64,000 nt of DNA from Achromobacter dolens (GTDB lineage: Bacteria; Pseudomonadota; Gammaproteobacteria; Burkholderiales; Burkholderiaceae_B): NCBI RefSeq assembly GCF_902859745.1, contig NZ_CADIJW010000021.1, positions 1 through 64,000 on the forward strand. The letters are read 5' to 3'. The position numbers and the translations under genes are program-made. The notes below the pieces were generated by a model that made no database searches, was not told the DNA's origin, and worked only from the letters and a program-made list of their open reading frames with translations. Shown piece after piece: positions 44,022 through 53,106 of this stretch (position 1 is the first letter of the stretch; each line of letters begins with the position of its first letter).

Positions 44022-45370
44022 GCGTCCCCCCACGCCAGCCGCGCGCGGTCGAGCAAGGGCTTGAACAGATAATTCAGCAGCGAGCGCTCGCCCGTGCGCA
44101 CGAACACCTCTACCGGCATGCCGGCGCGCAGCGGCGCATCGCCAATGCGGCGCAACTGACCCGGCGCCACATCGGCGCGCAGGCGATAGTAGGGACGACC
44201 ATTGCGGTCATCATCGAACCGGTCCGCCGACACCAGCGTCACAGTGCCTTCCAGCCGTGGCGTGCGGCTGGCATCAAAGGCGGTGAACATCAGCTCGACC
44301 GGCAGGCCCGTGCGCACCTTGTCGATGGACTCCACCGGCAAGCGCCCCTCGACCACCAGCGGCACGTCCTCGGGCACGATCTCCATCAGGCGCGAACCCG
44401 GCTGCACCACGCCACCGACGGTGTGCGCGGCCAGCGCCACCACGGTGCCGCTGACCGGCGCGCGGATCTCGCTGTGCGCCAGATCGAATTCCGCCGCCGC
44501 CAGTTTCTGCGTCAACTGTTCGCGCTGCACGCGGGTCTCCGCCAGATCTGTGCGCACCTCGCGCTGGAATGCGTCGCGGCGTTGCTGCCCGCGCAGCGCC
44601 AGTTCCGCGATCTGCTGGCGGGTCTGGCCCAGCGCGCCCCGGTCCGAGGCCATGTCACCGTCCAGTTGCGCCAGGCTGCGCTCCAGATCCAGCACGCGGT
44701 TGCGCGGCACGTAGCCTTCGCGCGCCAGATCGCGCAGGTTGCCCACCTGTTCCCGCAACAGGCTGCGTTGCGTGCGCTTGTGCGCCAGCGTCGATTCCAG
44801 GCCGGCGGCCAGGGCGCGGCTGCCGGCCAGCGTCGCGTCGATGCCAGCCAGCTCGCCCGCCAGCGCCGCCCGCCGGCTGGCGAACAGTTGGCGCTCCATC
44901 GCGTAAGCGGCCGCCGCTTCGGCGTTCGCTTGGGCATCGGGCGGCGCAAGATCATCCCGCCCATCGCGCTCGGCCAGCAGGCGCGCTTCGCGGGCCATGA
45001 CCGCCGCCTGCTGGGCGCGCAGGCTTTGCGCCTCGCCACGCACCCGGGTGTCGTCCAGCCGCACCAGCGCCTGGCCGGCTCGGACCAGGTCGCCTTCGGC
45101 CACCAGCAAGGCGCTCACCACGCCGCCCTCGATGCTGTCCACCGCCTGCCGCTCGCCGGTCACGACGACGATGCCGGGCATCGCCACGCCGTTGTCCAGC
45201 GGCGCCCATGCCGCCCACGCCAGGAAACCGCCAAAACCCAGCGCCAGCACCCACCAGCCGAAGCGGGCCGACCAGCCGCCGTTCTCATCGCCCTCGACGG
45301 CGCCGATATCGCCCTTGTTCAGCTCGGGCCGCAACACCACCACCCGATTGCCCGCGGCGCGCCCCGTCAT
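44018..45370 (-). CDS. hasE: HlyD-family membrane fusion protein of the Has exporter
   Basis: The 450-residue protein has one membrane helix (about residues 35-52, WWVLALGFGGFLAWAAW). A lipoyl-type half motif GVVSALLVAEGDLVRAGQALVRLDDT, a long coiled coil (about 110-290) and the second half IRAPVSGTVVALAAHTVGGVVQPGSRLMEIVPED follow. A beta-barrel end contains MPVEVFVRTGERSLLNYLFKPL. This is the PrtE/AprE/HasE adaptor between ABC protein and outer membrane channel. It overlaps hasD upstream and hasF downstream by four bases each. Confidence 0.9.
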   Translation of the reverse strand: MTGRAAGNRVVVLRPELNKGDIGAVEGDENGGWSARFGWWVLALGFGGFLAWAAWAPLDNGVAMPGIVVVTGERQAVDSIEGGVVSALLVAEGDLVRAGQALVRLDDTRVRGEAQSLRAQQAAVMAREARLLAERDGRDDLAPPDAQANAEAAAAYAMERQLFASRRAALAGELAGIDATLAGSRALAAGLESTLAHKRTQRSLLREQVGNLRDLAREGYVPRNRVLDLERSLAQLDGDMASDRGALGQTRQQIAELALRGQQRRDAFQREVRTDLAETRVQREQLTQKLAAAEFDLAHSEIRAPVSGTVVALAAHTVGGVVQPGSRLMEIVPEDVPLVVEGRLPVESIDKVRTGLPVELMFTAFDASRTPRLEGTVTLVSADRFDDDRNGRPYYRLRADVAPGQLRRIGDAPLRAGMPVEVFVRTGERSLLNYLFKPLLDRARLAWGDA

Positions 45371-47289
45371 GCCTTGCCTCCGAGGATTCGCCCCGCAAAC
45401 GCGCCACCGGCCAACGGATAGACCTGCGCCGCCGATCCGCCCGGGCGCGTCTGTGCCGGCGAGCCGGCCACGCCGGACGCCGCCGTCCCCGTCGCGCCGG
45501 CCATCGTCGCCGCACGGCCGCCCGGCTCGGCGGATGCCGTAGGCGGTGACGGCGTCGCCCCGGGCGCCCCCTCGGGCCCCGGCCGCAACACGTCGTGGGT
45601 GGCGCCGAAGCGCTGCGCGCGGCCATCGCGCAGCAACAGCAGGTGCGTCGTCGCCGCCAGCACCTTGGGCCGGTGCGTCACCAGCACCACCGTCGCGCCG
45701 ATCTCGCGCAGCCGGCCCAGCGCATCGAGCAAGGCCTGCTCGCCCGCGTCATCCAGGCTGGCGTTGGGCTCATCCAGCACCACCAGGCGCGGCGTGCCGT
45801 ACAGCGCCCGCGCCAGCGCGATACGCTGGCGCTGCCCGCCCGACAATCCCTGGCCTCCGGCGCCCAACGGCGTGTCATAGCCGCGCGGCAGGGCCAGGAT
45901 CATGTCGTGCGCGCCGGCCAACCGCGCCGCGTCGATCACCCGCCGGGCCAACCCCTCGCCATCGCTGTCCGGCCCAGGAAAGCGCGCGATGTTCTCGGCC
46001 ACGGTCCCGGAGAACAACTCCACGTCCTGCGGCACATAGCCCAGCCACTCCCCCAGCCGCGCGCGTTCCCATTGCTTCAGGTCGGCTCCATCCAGCCGCG
46101 CCGTGCCCAGGCGGGCCGGCCACACACCCGCCACCAATCGGGCCAGAGTCGACTTGCCCGCGCCCGACGGGCCGACCACGCCCAGCACCTGCCCCGGCTC
46201 CAGCGCGAACGACACGTTCACCAGCGTCGGCTGCGCCGCGCCCGGCGGCGTCACCGTCACGCCCTCCAAGCGCAATGCGCCCTTCGGGTCGGGCAACGTC
46301 AGGCCCGTCGACGGCTTCGGATACGTCGTCAGCAGCTCCTGCAGGCGCCGCCACGCCAGCCGCGTGCCCGCCCATTGCCGCCAGGCGCCGATCACCTGAT
46401 CGATCGGGCTGAGCACGCGCCCCATCAGGATCGAGCCCGCAATCATCATGCCGGCGCTGACATGGCTTTGCAGCACCAGCCACGCTCCCAGCCCCAGCAC
46501 CAGCGATTGCAGCGCCATCCGCACCGTTTTCGACAGGCTCGCGATCATCGCCGAGCGCTGGCTTGCCACGCCCTGGCGCCGCACATAGCCGACATGCAGC
46601 CGCTGCCAGCGCGCGCGCAACCGGTCCAGCATGCCCATGGCCTGAATGGCTTCGGCATTGCGCAGTTGCCCTTCGGCCTCCACCCCGGCCCGCACCGACA
46701 GCCCGCCCGCCTCGGCCAACAGCTTGCGCGACACCTGCTCGTTGAGCCACGCCAGCGCCACCAGGATGATGGTTCCCGCCAACGCCAGCGTGCCCATCCA
46801 GGGATGGAACAGGAACATCACCAGCAGAAACAGCGGAAACCACGGCGCATCGAAAAACGCGAACACCGCGCTGCCGGTCAGGAACTGGCGCACGGTGTTC
46901 AGGTCATTGACCGCCTGCCCCGCATTGGCGGGCACGCCCGCCAGGCCGCGCTGGAACGCCGCTTCGTGCACGCGCCCGGCCAGCGCCGCGTCAAAGCGCG
47001 CGCCGATCTGAACGATAACGGCGCTGCGCGCGTAATCCAGCGCGCCCATCAGCGCGAGCAAACCGACGATCATCAGGCTCAGCATCACCAGCGTGAAGAC
47101 GTTGCCGGACGCCAGCACGCGGTCATAGACCTGCAGCATGTAGAGCGACGGCGCCAGCATCAGCAGGTTGGCGGCGACACTGAATGCGGCCACGCTGTAC
47201 CAGCCCGTGCGAAAGCGCGTCAGGAGCGCCTTGATATCCAGGACGTCCGCGCCCTGTGCCGCGCCCGCGCGCGTCTGGGTTTGCTGCAT
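45367..47289 (-). CDS. hasD: Type I secretion ABC transporter (HasD/PrtD/AprD)
   Basis: The protein has 640 residues from ATG 47289. A six-helix membrane domain (about 30-310, with MLQVYDRVLASGN and FFDAPWFPLFLLVMFLFHPWMG) is followed by an ATPase domain with Walker A GPSGAGKST, signature LSGGQRQRIALARAL and Walker B LVVLDEPNASLDD. This is the PrtD class of exporters without an N-terminal peptidase. The last 60 residues are a Gly/Ala/Pro-rich tail not seen in most relatives. It recognises the C-terminal signal of HasA, whose gene is 132 bases upstream. Confidence 0.92.
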   Translation of the reverse strand: MQQTQTRAGAAQGADVLDIKALLTRFRTGWYSVAAFSVAANLLMLAPSLYMLQVYDRVLASGNVFTLVMLSLMIVGLLALMGALDYARSAVIVQIGARFDAALAGRVHEAAFQRGLAGVPANAGQAVNDLNTVRQFLTGSAVFAFFDAPWFPLFLLVMFLFHPWMGTLALAGTIILVALAWLNEQVSRKLLAEAGGLSVRAGVEAEGQLRNAEAIQAMGMLDRLRARWQRLHVGYVRRQGVASQRSAMIASLSKTVRMALQSLVLGLGAWLVLQSHVSAGMMIAGSILMGRVLSPIDQVIGAWRQWAGTRLAWRRLQELLTTYPKPSTGLTLPDPKGALRLEGVTVTPPGAAQPTLVNVSFALEPGQVLGVVGPSGAGKSTLARLVAGVWPARLGTARLDGADLKQWERARLGEWLGYVPQDVELFSGTVAENIARFPGPDSDGEGLARRVIDAARLAGAHDMILALPRGYDTPLGAGGQGLSGGQRQRIALARALYGTPRLVVLDEPNASLDDAGEQALLDALGRLREIGATVVLVTHRPKVLAATTHLLLLRDGRAQRFGATHDVLRPGPEGAPGATPSPPTASAEPGGRAATMAGATGTAASGVAGSPAQTRPGGSAAQVYPLAGGAFAGRILGGKA

Positions 47290-47334
47290 TGAATTTCCTT
47301 GCCCGGATGACTGCCGGGACACGCAGAATGAAGA

Positions 47335-47376
47335 AACAAAAAGACGGTCGCGACGGGGGATAGGCCCGCCGCGACC
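47335..47376 (-). terminator. Terminator-like hairpin between hasA and hasD
   Basis: On the minus strand, GGTCGCG and CGCGACC (47346-47376 overall, with an inner GGG/CCC extension) form a strong stem followed by GTCTTTTTG. It lies after the hasA stop and before hasD. It probably lets only part of the transcription continue into the exporter genes, giving more hemophore than exporter. Confidence 0.65.
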
Positions 47377-47420
47377 GTGACCCACGCGCCCGAGAAAGCG
47401 CGGGGAAACTCACGGGTGGG

Positions 47421-48026
47421 TTACGCCGCCAGGGCGAGGTCGGTTTCGGTGGCGAAGTTGTGGGCGACCAGGTCGGCGATGGAGGTGTGCATATCCATCC
47501 CGTTCTGTTCCAAGGCGTCGACCAAACCTCCGTTCGTGATGTGGCTGATCTTGTCTGGTGTGCCAACAACCGAACCGTTCATCAGGCCCCAAACGATGTC
47601 ATGCACTTCGTTGCCTCGTCCATCGGCAACGTCGCCCTCGATAGGCTGATCGAAAGTAAACGTAATGAGCGGATCGACCACATGTCCGGCTCCGTCCAGG
47701 CCACCGCCCAGGGTGATGGAATCCAATGAACCCCACACTGTGTGCGCGGTCGGGCCGTCACCTGCGTGGCCGCTGTAAGGAGGGAAGAAGTAGTGCAGAT
47801 CACCCGAAGCCACGAAGGCGTAGTTGGCGACCGTTTTGCTGACATAGCCATAGTCGGTGCCGTTGAAGGCGTTGCCACCGAAGAATCCGCCCTTATTGGG
47901 GACGCTGGTGTGCTCACCGGCAACCCCTCCATTCTGGAACGCGTCCAGCATGAGCTCCAACGAACTCTCCGTTGTGATACCCGTGGGAAGGTGGCTGATA
48001 TCGATAAAGCTTACTTGTGCAGACAT
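47421..48026 (-). CDS. hasA: HasA-type heme-binding hemophore
   Basis: The 201-residue protein has no signal peptide. Hallmarks of HasA are NKGGFFGGNAFNGTDY, FVASGDLHYFF, AHTVWGSLDSITLGGGL, HDIVWGLMNG and the C-terminal type I secretion tail ending LALAA. By alignment with Serratia HasA, Tyr 79 is the axial heme ligand, His 95 is its supporting histidine and His 39 is a candidate for the distal ligand. The Tyr-His segment is eight residues longer than in Serratia, and the His 39 loop is shorter. ATG 48026 has GGAG at proper distance; the ATG at 48032 is too close. It is secreted by HasDEF and delivers heme to HasR. Confidence 0.9.
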   Translation of the reverse strand: MSAQVSFIDISHLPTGITTESSLELMLDAFQNGGVAGEHTSVPNKGGFFGGNAFNGTDYGYVSKTVANYAFVASGDLHYFFPPYSGHAGDGPTAHTVWGSLDSITLGGGLDGAGHVVDPLITFTFDQPIEGDVADGRGNEVHDIVWGLMNGSVVGTPDKISHITNGGLVDALEQNGMDMHTSIADLVAHNFATETDLALAA

Positions 48027-48053
48027 TGTCATGCTCCGTTTATTACCAATTGC

Positions 48054-48122
48054 CGGGGTGAATCCCCGACCCAAAAAAGCGCCGCACTGTGTGTACGTCG
48101 CACATGCGAAAAATCCGCATGT
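48054..48122 (-). terminator. Two hairpins between hasR and hasA
   Basis: ACATGCG/CGCATGT (48102-48108 with 48116-48122) and CGGGG/CCCCG (48054-48058 with 48064-48068) lie between the hasR stop and the hasA ribosome site. The first is followed, further on, by CTTTTTTGGG on the minus strand. They may attenuate or process the hasR-hasA transcript so that hasA is expressed differently from hasR. Confidence 0.45.
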
Positions 48123-48166
48123 CCCTTTCTCGGGAAAGGCATTCGCCCACCCGAGCGATTACTTGC

Positions 48167-51100
48167 CTAAAAGCGAACCTCCATGCCCAACGCAACGGAG
48201 CGCCCCGGCGCGAATGTGCGTGCCATCGCATCGGAATATCCGTCGACATACATTCGATTGGTGATGTTCTCGACTGACGCCATAAGCTTGACGTTGTCAT
48301 TGGCTTGATAACTGGCATACCAGTCCCAAGTCGTGTACTTGAACCAAACCTGGGAGCCACCAGAATCGCGGTTGTACCAACCTTCACCGCTGTAGTTGAA
48401 TCTCACGCCGGTATCCAGCTTGCGCTCCAGCAAGCGCACGCCGACCAGCAGCGTGCCTTTATCCACCGGCTTGGCGATCGCGCTGTTGAAGACGAAGTTG
48501 TCGCAAACGACCTGATCATCAGCCCAAGCTCGCCACGATTCATACCCGCGCGCGAGGGCTTTCTGATGCTCGACCGGATAGCTTCCATCTGCATTCGGGC
48601 GGTCGAATTTGTTTTCGCCAGCCCCCAGGAAGTAAAGGTCTTCGCAGAACTTGTTGGGGCCGCCTAGATAATGGGTATAGCTCGCCCCCCCATAGATCCA
48701 GCCAGCCTCATAACGCCCTTCAAATTCCAATCCGCGGAACTTTGTGCGGTTGCGGTTGTTGACGAAGGCCGTTGTGCCGGGCAATGGCAATCTTTCCAGG
48801 TTGGAGCCGGGCAAAATGACGTCCATGGACGAAAAAAGGTAGTTATCCGCCCTCGTGTCGAAGTAGCCCGCCTTTAGCGATAGACTGTCGCCATCCAACG
48901 CGACGTCCTGGAATATGGTGTTGGCGCCTACCTCCCAGGTCCGGGAGGTTTCCGGCTCTGCATTCGGATTGGGGTAGATGGAGGCAAATCCATCTCTAGG
49001 ATGATTGCCCACCATCAGCATTTCGTTGATGGCGGGAGGCCTCCAGGACTTGCCCCAGCTACCGTACACTTCCAGCCAATTGGTTGGCCGAATCGCTCCG
49101 GACAACGCGGGCAACAGCATCCCGGCACTGCGACTCACGTCGTAGTCATACAAGGCGTTCTGGTCGTCGAGGTCTTCAGGCTGAAACTCCTTTTCGTAGT
49201 CAGAGGATCTACGCCCGCCAGGTATGTAGAAGTTCTTCGTTCTTCCACGTTGGTCGACGTACGTCGGCACATCGGCCCACCAAGCAGCGATGGCCGATTC
49301 GTCGCCAGCCAACGCCAAACGGCAGCCTGGCCCGTAAACAGATTGAACTTGGCTGCGCGGGTTTTCGTTGGGTGCCAGGCCTGGAAAGGCGCCATAAGCG
49401 CACATTTCTTTTGCAAATTTGTCGAGCCTGGAAAGGTGGACGGTCTGCTTTCCGGGAACTTGCGTCTTACCCTTGAGGCGGTAGCGCTCGTAACGAAGGC
49501 TGGCGGATATGGTGAAGAAATCGTCCTCCAGCTTCAGCTCTGTGAAGATGCTGCCCATGCTGCGACGGCCTTGGGGATTGAGGGCATCCTTGCCCGTAGT
49601 GCCAATGGGGCGCACCTCGCGACCGTCGTGATTCCAGCGCTGGTTCGAAGTTGTATGGTCAGTGAAATACTCTACGCCGTAGTTGGCACTGAGCGTTGTC
49701 GCCCCGAACACGAAACGCGATGTGTTGTCGAGCTGAAATCCTTGGGTCTTGGTAGACAGTCGATTATTTCGGCCCACACCGTACTGTCTGCAAACGTCAA
49801 GCGCGTAGGGAGTTTTATCGGGCTTCTCGCAAGCGCCGCTATCCCAATACTCATTGTCAATATTCTCTCGGATCTTTGCTGCGTCTGTGAACTCGCCATC
49901 AAACCTGGAGAAGGGATAGGTTGGCGTCGTGTAATTCTCAACATTTGTTTCGACGCCATATGCCTTCACTTTCAGATCAAGTAGAGGGTTGTCGGCCGGC
50001 TTGATTTTGTAATCGAGGGCGAAGCTGTTTGACTGGGCCTTCGAAGTTCCCATCTTGCGCCAAGGAGTGCCGCTCTCCTGTGCTGACGTGTCGGCATCAG
50101 TGGTGTAGGAGTATCCGACTCGCGTGCCGACGTAGCTGAACAACAGCGACTGATCATCACTCAGTTTCCAGCGTGCCTTGAACAGACCGGAGTCCTGTTC
50201 TTGAGCGGCGAACTTCACATCGTTGAATTCGATCTTTCCGCCGTTGAACCACACTGAATTCTGGCCCTCGATACCTCCGCGCGCGCCAATCCGATAATCC
50301 CCGATCGACCGCCGCGACACCGCCGCCATCACTTCCAGGTTCTCACCCGCGCGCGCCGCGCCCGCCGCGCTGCCGATGAAATTGACCCCGTTCCCCTGGT
50401 ATCCCATCCCGGACGTGCCGCGCAGCTTCAGCCCGATATCCCTGCCTTCGCGCAGCACATCCCCAAAATCCAGCGTGCGGAAATCCACGCTTCCCGCCAT
50501 CGCGCCGGTGGCATGCACCCCACGCACCACGCCTCGCTCTACCACGGCCTCGGACAGGAGTTCCGAATCGACATACATTTCTCCATTGCGTTGCATGTGC
50601 CCGTTCTGCACGAAATCCTGGCGCATGCCGTCGATCATCATGTTGACGCGGCCGAAGTCCTGCATGCCGCGGATGTTGATCGACAGACCGGGGTTCTGGC
50701 GGTTGACGGCGCTGGCGACGCCGGGGGTGTCCTGGATGAGTTCGGCGGCGTGGCGCACCGGCACGCGGTCCATTTCTTCACGCGTGACGATGCTGACGGC
50801 GCGGGGGGCCTGATAGACGCGCTCGTTGACATCGTTGCCGCGCACCACAACGGGCGCCATCGAGTACACCCGCGCACGCGCGCCGGGACCGTTGTCGACC
50901 AGTTGCACGTTCGGTCGGACAGCGCCCGCGGTCCGGCGATAGCGGTAGCCGATAGGACTGTTTCCCAGCAACCGGGTCAGGCCGGTCTCGACGTTGAAGC
51001 TGCCTTTGAGGGGGACACTGGTGTAGGCCGACAAATCGACGTCGTTCATGTACAGGTCAACGCCAGCCTGACGCGCGAATGCCAGCACGGCCTGCGCCAT

Positions 51101-51280
51101 CGCTTGAGCCGGGATGTCGAAAACGAACGTCCGTTGACGTTCATCGTCCTTCCGATCGGCGGGCTCCGCCATGCCCGCGGCACGCTCCTGGGTTTGCGCC
51201 ATGGACACGCACGGCAGCGCCAACGCGCCCGCGGCCAGCATCCGACTCACAATACGGAACGTCACCTGTCTTCTCTTCAC
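48167..51280 (-). CDS. hasR: HasR-type TonB-dependent heme/hemophore receptor
   Basis: The protein has about 1037 residues from GTG 51280, which gives MKRRQVTFR, a hydrophobic core and cleavage near SMA-Q; a TTG at 51307 would add nine. An N-terminal STN signalling domain (TFVFDIPAQAMAQAVLAFARQAG) is followed by a plug with VYQAPRAVSIVTREEMDRVP and SINIRGMQDFGRVNMMIDGMRQ, and a 22-strand barrel ending GMEVRF. The heme-receptor loop is present as RPPAINEMLMVGNHP followed by NPNAEPE, with the expected His. The STN domain fits signalling to the FecR/FecI pair upstream. The barrel part is visibly less GC-rich than the N-terminal third. Confidence 0.9.
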   Translation of the reverse strand: MKRRQVTFRIVSRMLAAGALALPCVSMAQTQERAAGMAEPADRKDDERQRTFVFDIPAQAMAQAVLAFARQAGVDLYMNDVDLSAYTSVPLKGSFNVETGLTRLLGNSPIGYRYRRTAGAVRPNVQLVDNGPGARARVYSMAPVVVRGNDVNERVYQAPRAVSIVTREEMDRVPVRHAAELIQDTPGVASAVNRQNPGLSINIRGMQDFGRVNMMIDGMRQDFVQNGHMQRNGEMYVDSELLSEAVVERGVVRGVHATGAMAGSVDFRTLDFGDVLREGRDIGLKLRGTSGMGYQGNGVNFIGSAAGAARAGENLEVMAAVSRRSIGDYRIGARGGIEGQNSVWFNGGKIEFNDVKFAAQEQDSGLFKARWKLSDDQSLLFSYVGTRVGYSYTTDADTSAQESGTPWRKMGTSKAQSNSFALDYKIKPADNPLLDLKVKAYGVETNVENYTTPTYPFSRFDGEFTDAAKIRENIDNEYWDSGACEKPDKTPYALDVCRQYGVGRNNRLSTKTQGFQLDNTSRFVFGATTLSANYGVEYFTDHTTSNQRWNHDGREVRPIGTTGKDALNPQGRRSMGSIFTELKLEDDFFTISASLRYERYRLKGKTQVPGKQTVHLSRLDKFAKEMCAYGAFPGLAPNENPRSQVQSVYGPGCRLALAGDESAIAAWWADVPTYVDQRGRTKNFYIPGGRRSSDYEKEFQPEDLDDQNALYDYDVSRSAGMLLPALSGAIRPTNWLEVYGSWGKSWRPPAINEMLMVGNHPRDGFASIYPNPNAEPETSRTWEVGANTIFQDVALDGDSLSLKAGYFDTRADNYLFSSMDVILPGSNLERLPLPGTTAFVNNRNRTKFRGLEFEGRYEAGWIYGGASYTHYLGGPNKFCEDLYFLGAGENKFDRPNADGSYPVEHQKALARGYESWRAWADDQVVCDNFVFNSAIAKPVDKGTLLVGVRLLERKLDTGVRFNYSGEGWYNRDSGGSQVWFKYTTWDWYASYQANDNVKLMASVENITNRMYVDGYSDAMARTFAPGRSVALGMEVRF

Positions 51281-51311
51281 TTTCGTCTCTGGTTGCCTAT
51301 GATGCAAACGC

Positions 51312-51329
51312 GCATCATTACCATTAACG
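51312..51329 (-). promoter_or_regulatory. Candidate Fur site at the hasR promoter
   Basis: The minus strand reads CGTTAATGGTAATGATGC here, close to repeated NAT(A/T)AT hexamers. It overlaps the CGTT of the ECF element and the expected transcription start, a sensible place for iron repression. The match is imperfect. Confidence 0.4.
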
Positions 51330-51357
51330 TTTGAGAATCGAAGTTCAGTAAAAAAAG
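51326..51357 (-). promoter_or_regulatory. ECF-sigma promoter element of hasR
   Basis: CTTTTTTTACTG, four bases, TCG, nine bases, CGTT on the minus strand. CGTT is 46 bases before GTG 51280. The blocks and spacing are identical to the element before the FecR gene, and to that before the RTX gene from ACTG onward. It is presumably recognised by the locus's FecI-type sigma factor. Confidence 0.7.
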
Positions 51358-51462
51358 TTCGAAAAAGGCAGTTCCCAGAGGGAGAGCGGTGCGAAGGCGT
51401 CCTGACTTCGTCTTACTCAGGGCCGTGCATCCGGGCCAAGCGTATCTCGCGGCGGCCGGTGA

Positions 51463-52818
51463 TTACCCAGCCAGTTTTTCCGCCGCGGCTTGCAGCCCGC
51501 CGAGAATGCTGTCCGCGAGCGCTTCGGGAAATCCGGTTGGAATCAGTTCGCTGACGGTGCGTATCACCTGCCCGGTCCGGGCGACCAGGTCGTCGATCAC
51601 GAAACGCGCGTCGCGCCCGTCCGGCGTGACGACGCCATGCTCGGCGCCCAGCGCCACCCAGTGCCTGCGTTGAATGTCCTGCATCTTCCAGTGCGGATTC
51701 CTGGTGCGCACGGCCATGGCCATTCTTGCCTTGAACGGCGACAGCTGATTCGCGCGCGCTCCCATGACGGGGTAGGCGGACAGCACATCGTAGAGCGGCG
51801 CAAGCTCGTAAGCGCCGCCCGGGCGCAGGAAGATGCTGAAATTCTTGGCGTGCCCATCCGTGGCGCGCAGCATCCAGAAGATAACCTGTGCCTGAAAGAA
51901 GATCCGCCGATCACGGTCAGGGTCCAGGGACGTGGACAGCAGCCTCATGATGGGCCCCATGCCCGGCCCGCCATCCGCCTCGTATTTAAGATGCGGCGGT
52001 GTGCCCGTCGCCTGGCACATGTCTTCCTGCGGCAGCCGCAGCAGCCAAGGTTGCCCCGTCGACCGACGGGCCCAGCGCCGGTCGAAGCGCTCGACGGCCA
52101 GCACTTTCATGTCCTCGAACAACAGCGGTTGCGTGCGCGCCACCGGCAGGCCGTAGGCGCGCAGGATCTCCGAGCATAACCATTCGTTCTCGACCGAGTC
52201 GCTCATGTCGTACTGAAGATTGCCGACCCGACCCAAGGGCATTTTGAGGATGTGCGAGGTCGGGGTCGCGCCATGTGGCAGACACCATCGACCATCGAAC
52301 CACAGCAAAGCCGTCTTCTCCTGGGCGCCCGCGATGGAATTGCGGAAGTCGTCGGTATCGGTGGCGCCGGCGCCGCCGAAGGGCGTCGGCGCAAGGGTGT
52401 TGCGCAGTACTTGCGCCACTTCGGCCTCGCTCAGCGGCGTCGCGTTAAGCACGCGCGCGTCCTGGGGCGGCGTGGCATCAGGCAGCACCTGCAATGCGCC
52501 CGCGCAATCACGGCCCACTTCGGCAAGCAGCGTGAACGCATCGGTTGCGGTCGCATGGAATCGCCGCGCGACACGCTCGCGGATTTGCCGGCTGTCGGGC
52601 AGCAGGTTCTCAAAGTAGGTGCGAACCGCTTCCCCGCGATGCGGCGGGTTGCCGGGCGTGAAGGGAAGCGACAGCGAGAGCGGCCTGCCTTGATCGGCGC
52701 TGACCCAGGCGTCGGCGTATTGCAGGATGTCGCCGGCGCGGGGCTGCACGCTCCAGGTGCCGACCATGGCGCCATTCATCCAGAGGTGCAGGGACTGTGT
52801 GTGCGAGCGACGTCCCAT
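51463..52818 (-). CDS. hipA: HipA-like kinase toxin inside the has locus
   Basis: The 451-residue HipA starts LHLWMNGAMVGTW and has an N-terminal subdomain with LPFTPGNPPHRGEAVRTYFENLLPDS. The diagnostic SIAGAQEKTAL contains the autophosphorylation Ser. The ATP-binding Lys is in ILKMP, the catalytic core is RATDGHAKNFSIF and the metal-binding Asp is in PLYDVLSAYP. This is closer to E. coli HipA than the copy at 22651. All catalytic residues are intact. It follows hipB after three bases and is located between the FecR gene and hasR, all on the same strand. Function within heme uptake is unknown. Confidence 0.9.
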   Translation of the reverse strand: MGRRSHTQSLHLWMNGAMVGTWSVQPRAGDILQYADAWVSADQGRPLSLSLPFTPGNPPHRGEAVRTYFENLLPDSRQIRERVARRFHATATDAFTLLAEVGRDCAGALQVLPDATPPQDARVLNATPLSEAEVAQVLRNTLAPTPFGGAGATDTDDFRNSIAGAQEKTALLWFDGRWCLPHGATPTSHILKMPLGRVGNLQYDMSDSVENEWLCSEILRAYGLPVARTQPLLFEDMKVLAVERFDRRWARRSTGQPWLLRLPQEDMCQATGTPPHLKYEADGGPGMGPIMRLLSTSLDPDRDRRIFFQAQVIFWMLRATDGHAKNFSIFLRPGGAYELAPLYDVLSAYPVMGARANQLSPFKARMAMAVRTRNPHWKMQDIQRRHWVALGAEHGVVTPDGRDARFVIDDLVARTGQVIRTVSELIPTGFPEALADSILGGLQAAAEKLAG

Positions 52819-52821
52819 GGC

Positions 52822-53082
52822 TCACCAGTCCTGATCGGACACCTGCCGGCTTGCCGGCGGTTCATCGGGTTCGCGCAACACCAGTTCCACGCCCAGGATG
52901 CTCAGCAATTGCAGGAGCCGATCCGCACCGACCTTTTCCGCATTGCGCTCCAAGGCGGAAAGCGTCTGTTGCGTGATACCCAGCCGCAAAGCAGCGGCGG
53001 CCTGGGTCAGCCCGGCCTTTTTTCGGAATGCCTGAAGCAATGCCGGCAATTGCTCCGCGGTGCGTACGGTGTAGTCGGCCAT
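52822..53082 (-). CDS. hipB: HipB-like antitoxin inside the has locus
   Basis: The protein has 86 residues from ATG 53082, nearly the length of E. coli HipB. The XRE helix-turn-helix is KKAGLTQAAAALRLGITQQTLSALERNAEKV, followed by a short strand-forming LLQLLSILGVELVLRE and a polar tail. A longer frame to 53253 runs through the operator region and is not needed. It sits directly before hipA and after an AT-rich promoter region with several symmetric elements. Confidence 0.88.
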   Translation of the reverse strand: MADYTVRTAEQLPALLQAFRKKAGLTQAAAALRLGITQQTLSALERNAEKVGADRLLQLLSILGVELVLREPDEPPASRQVSDQDW

Positions 53083-53106
53083 ACACGTCTCACGCTGTTT
53101 TTCAGG

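Noticed and set aside
48072-48090. A-tract between hasR and hasA as a fourth ECF promoter element
   Set aside because: The minus strand reads CGCTTTTTTGGGTCGG; there is no ACTG, and no CGTT at the required distance, so hasA is more likely reached from the hasR promoter.
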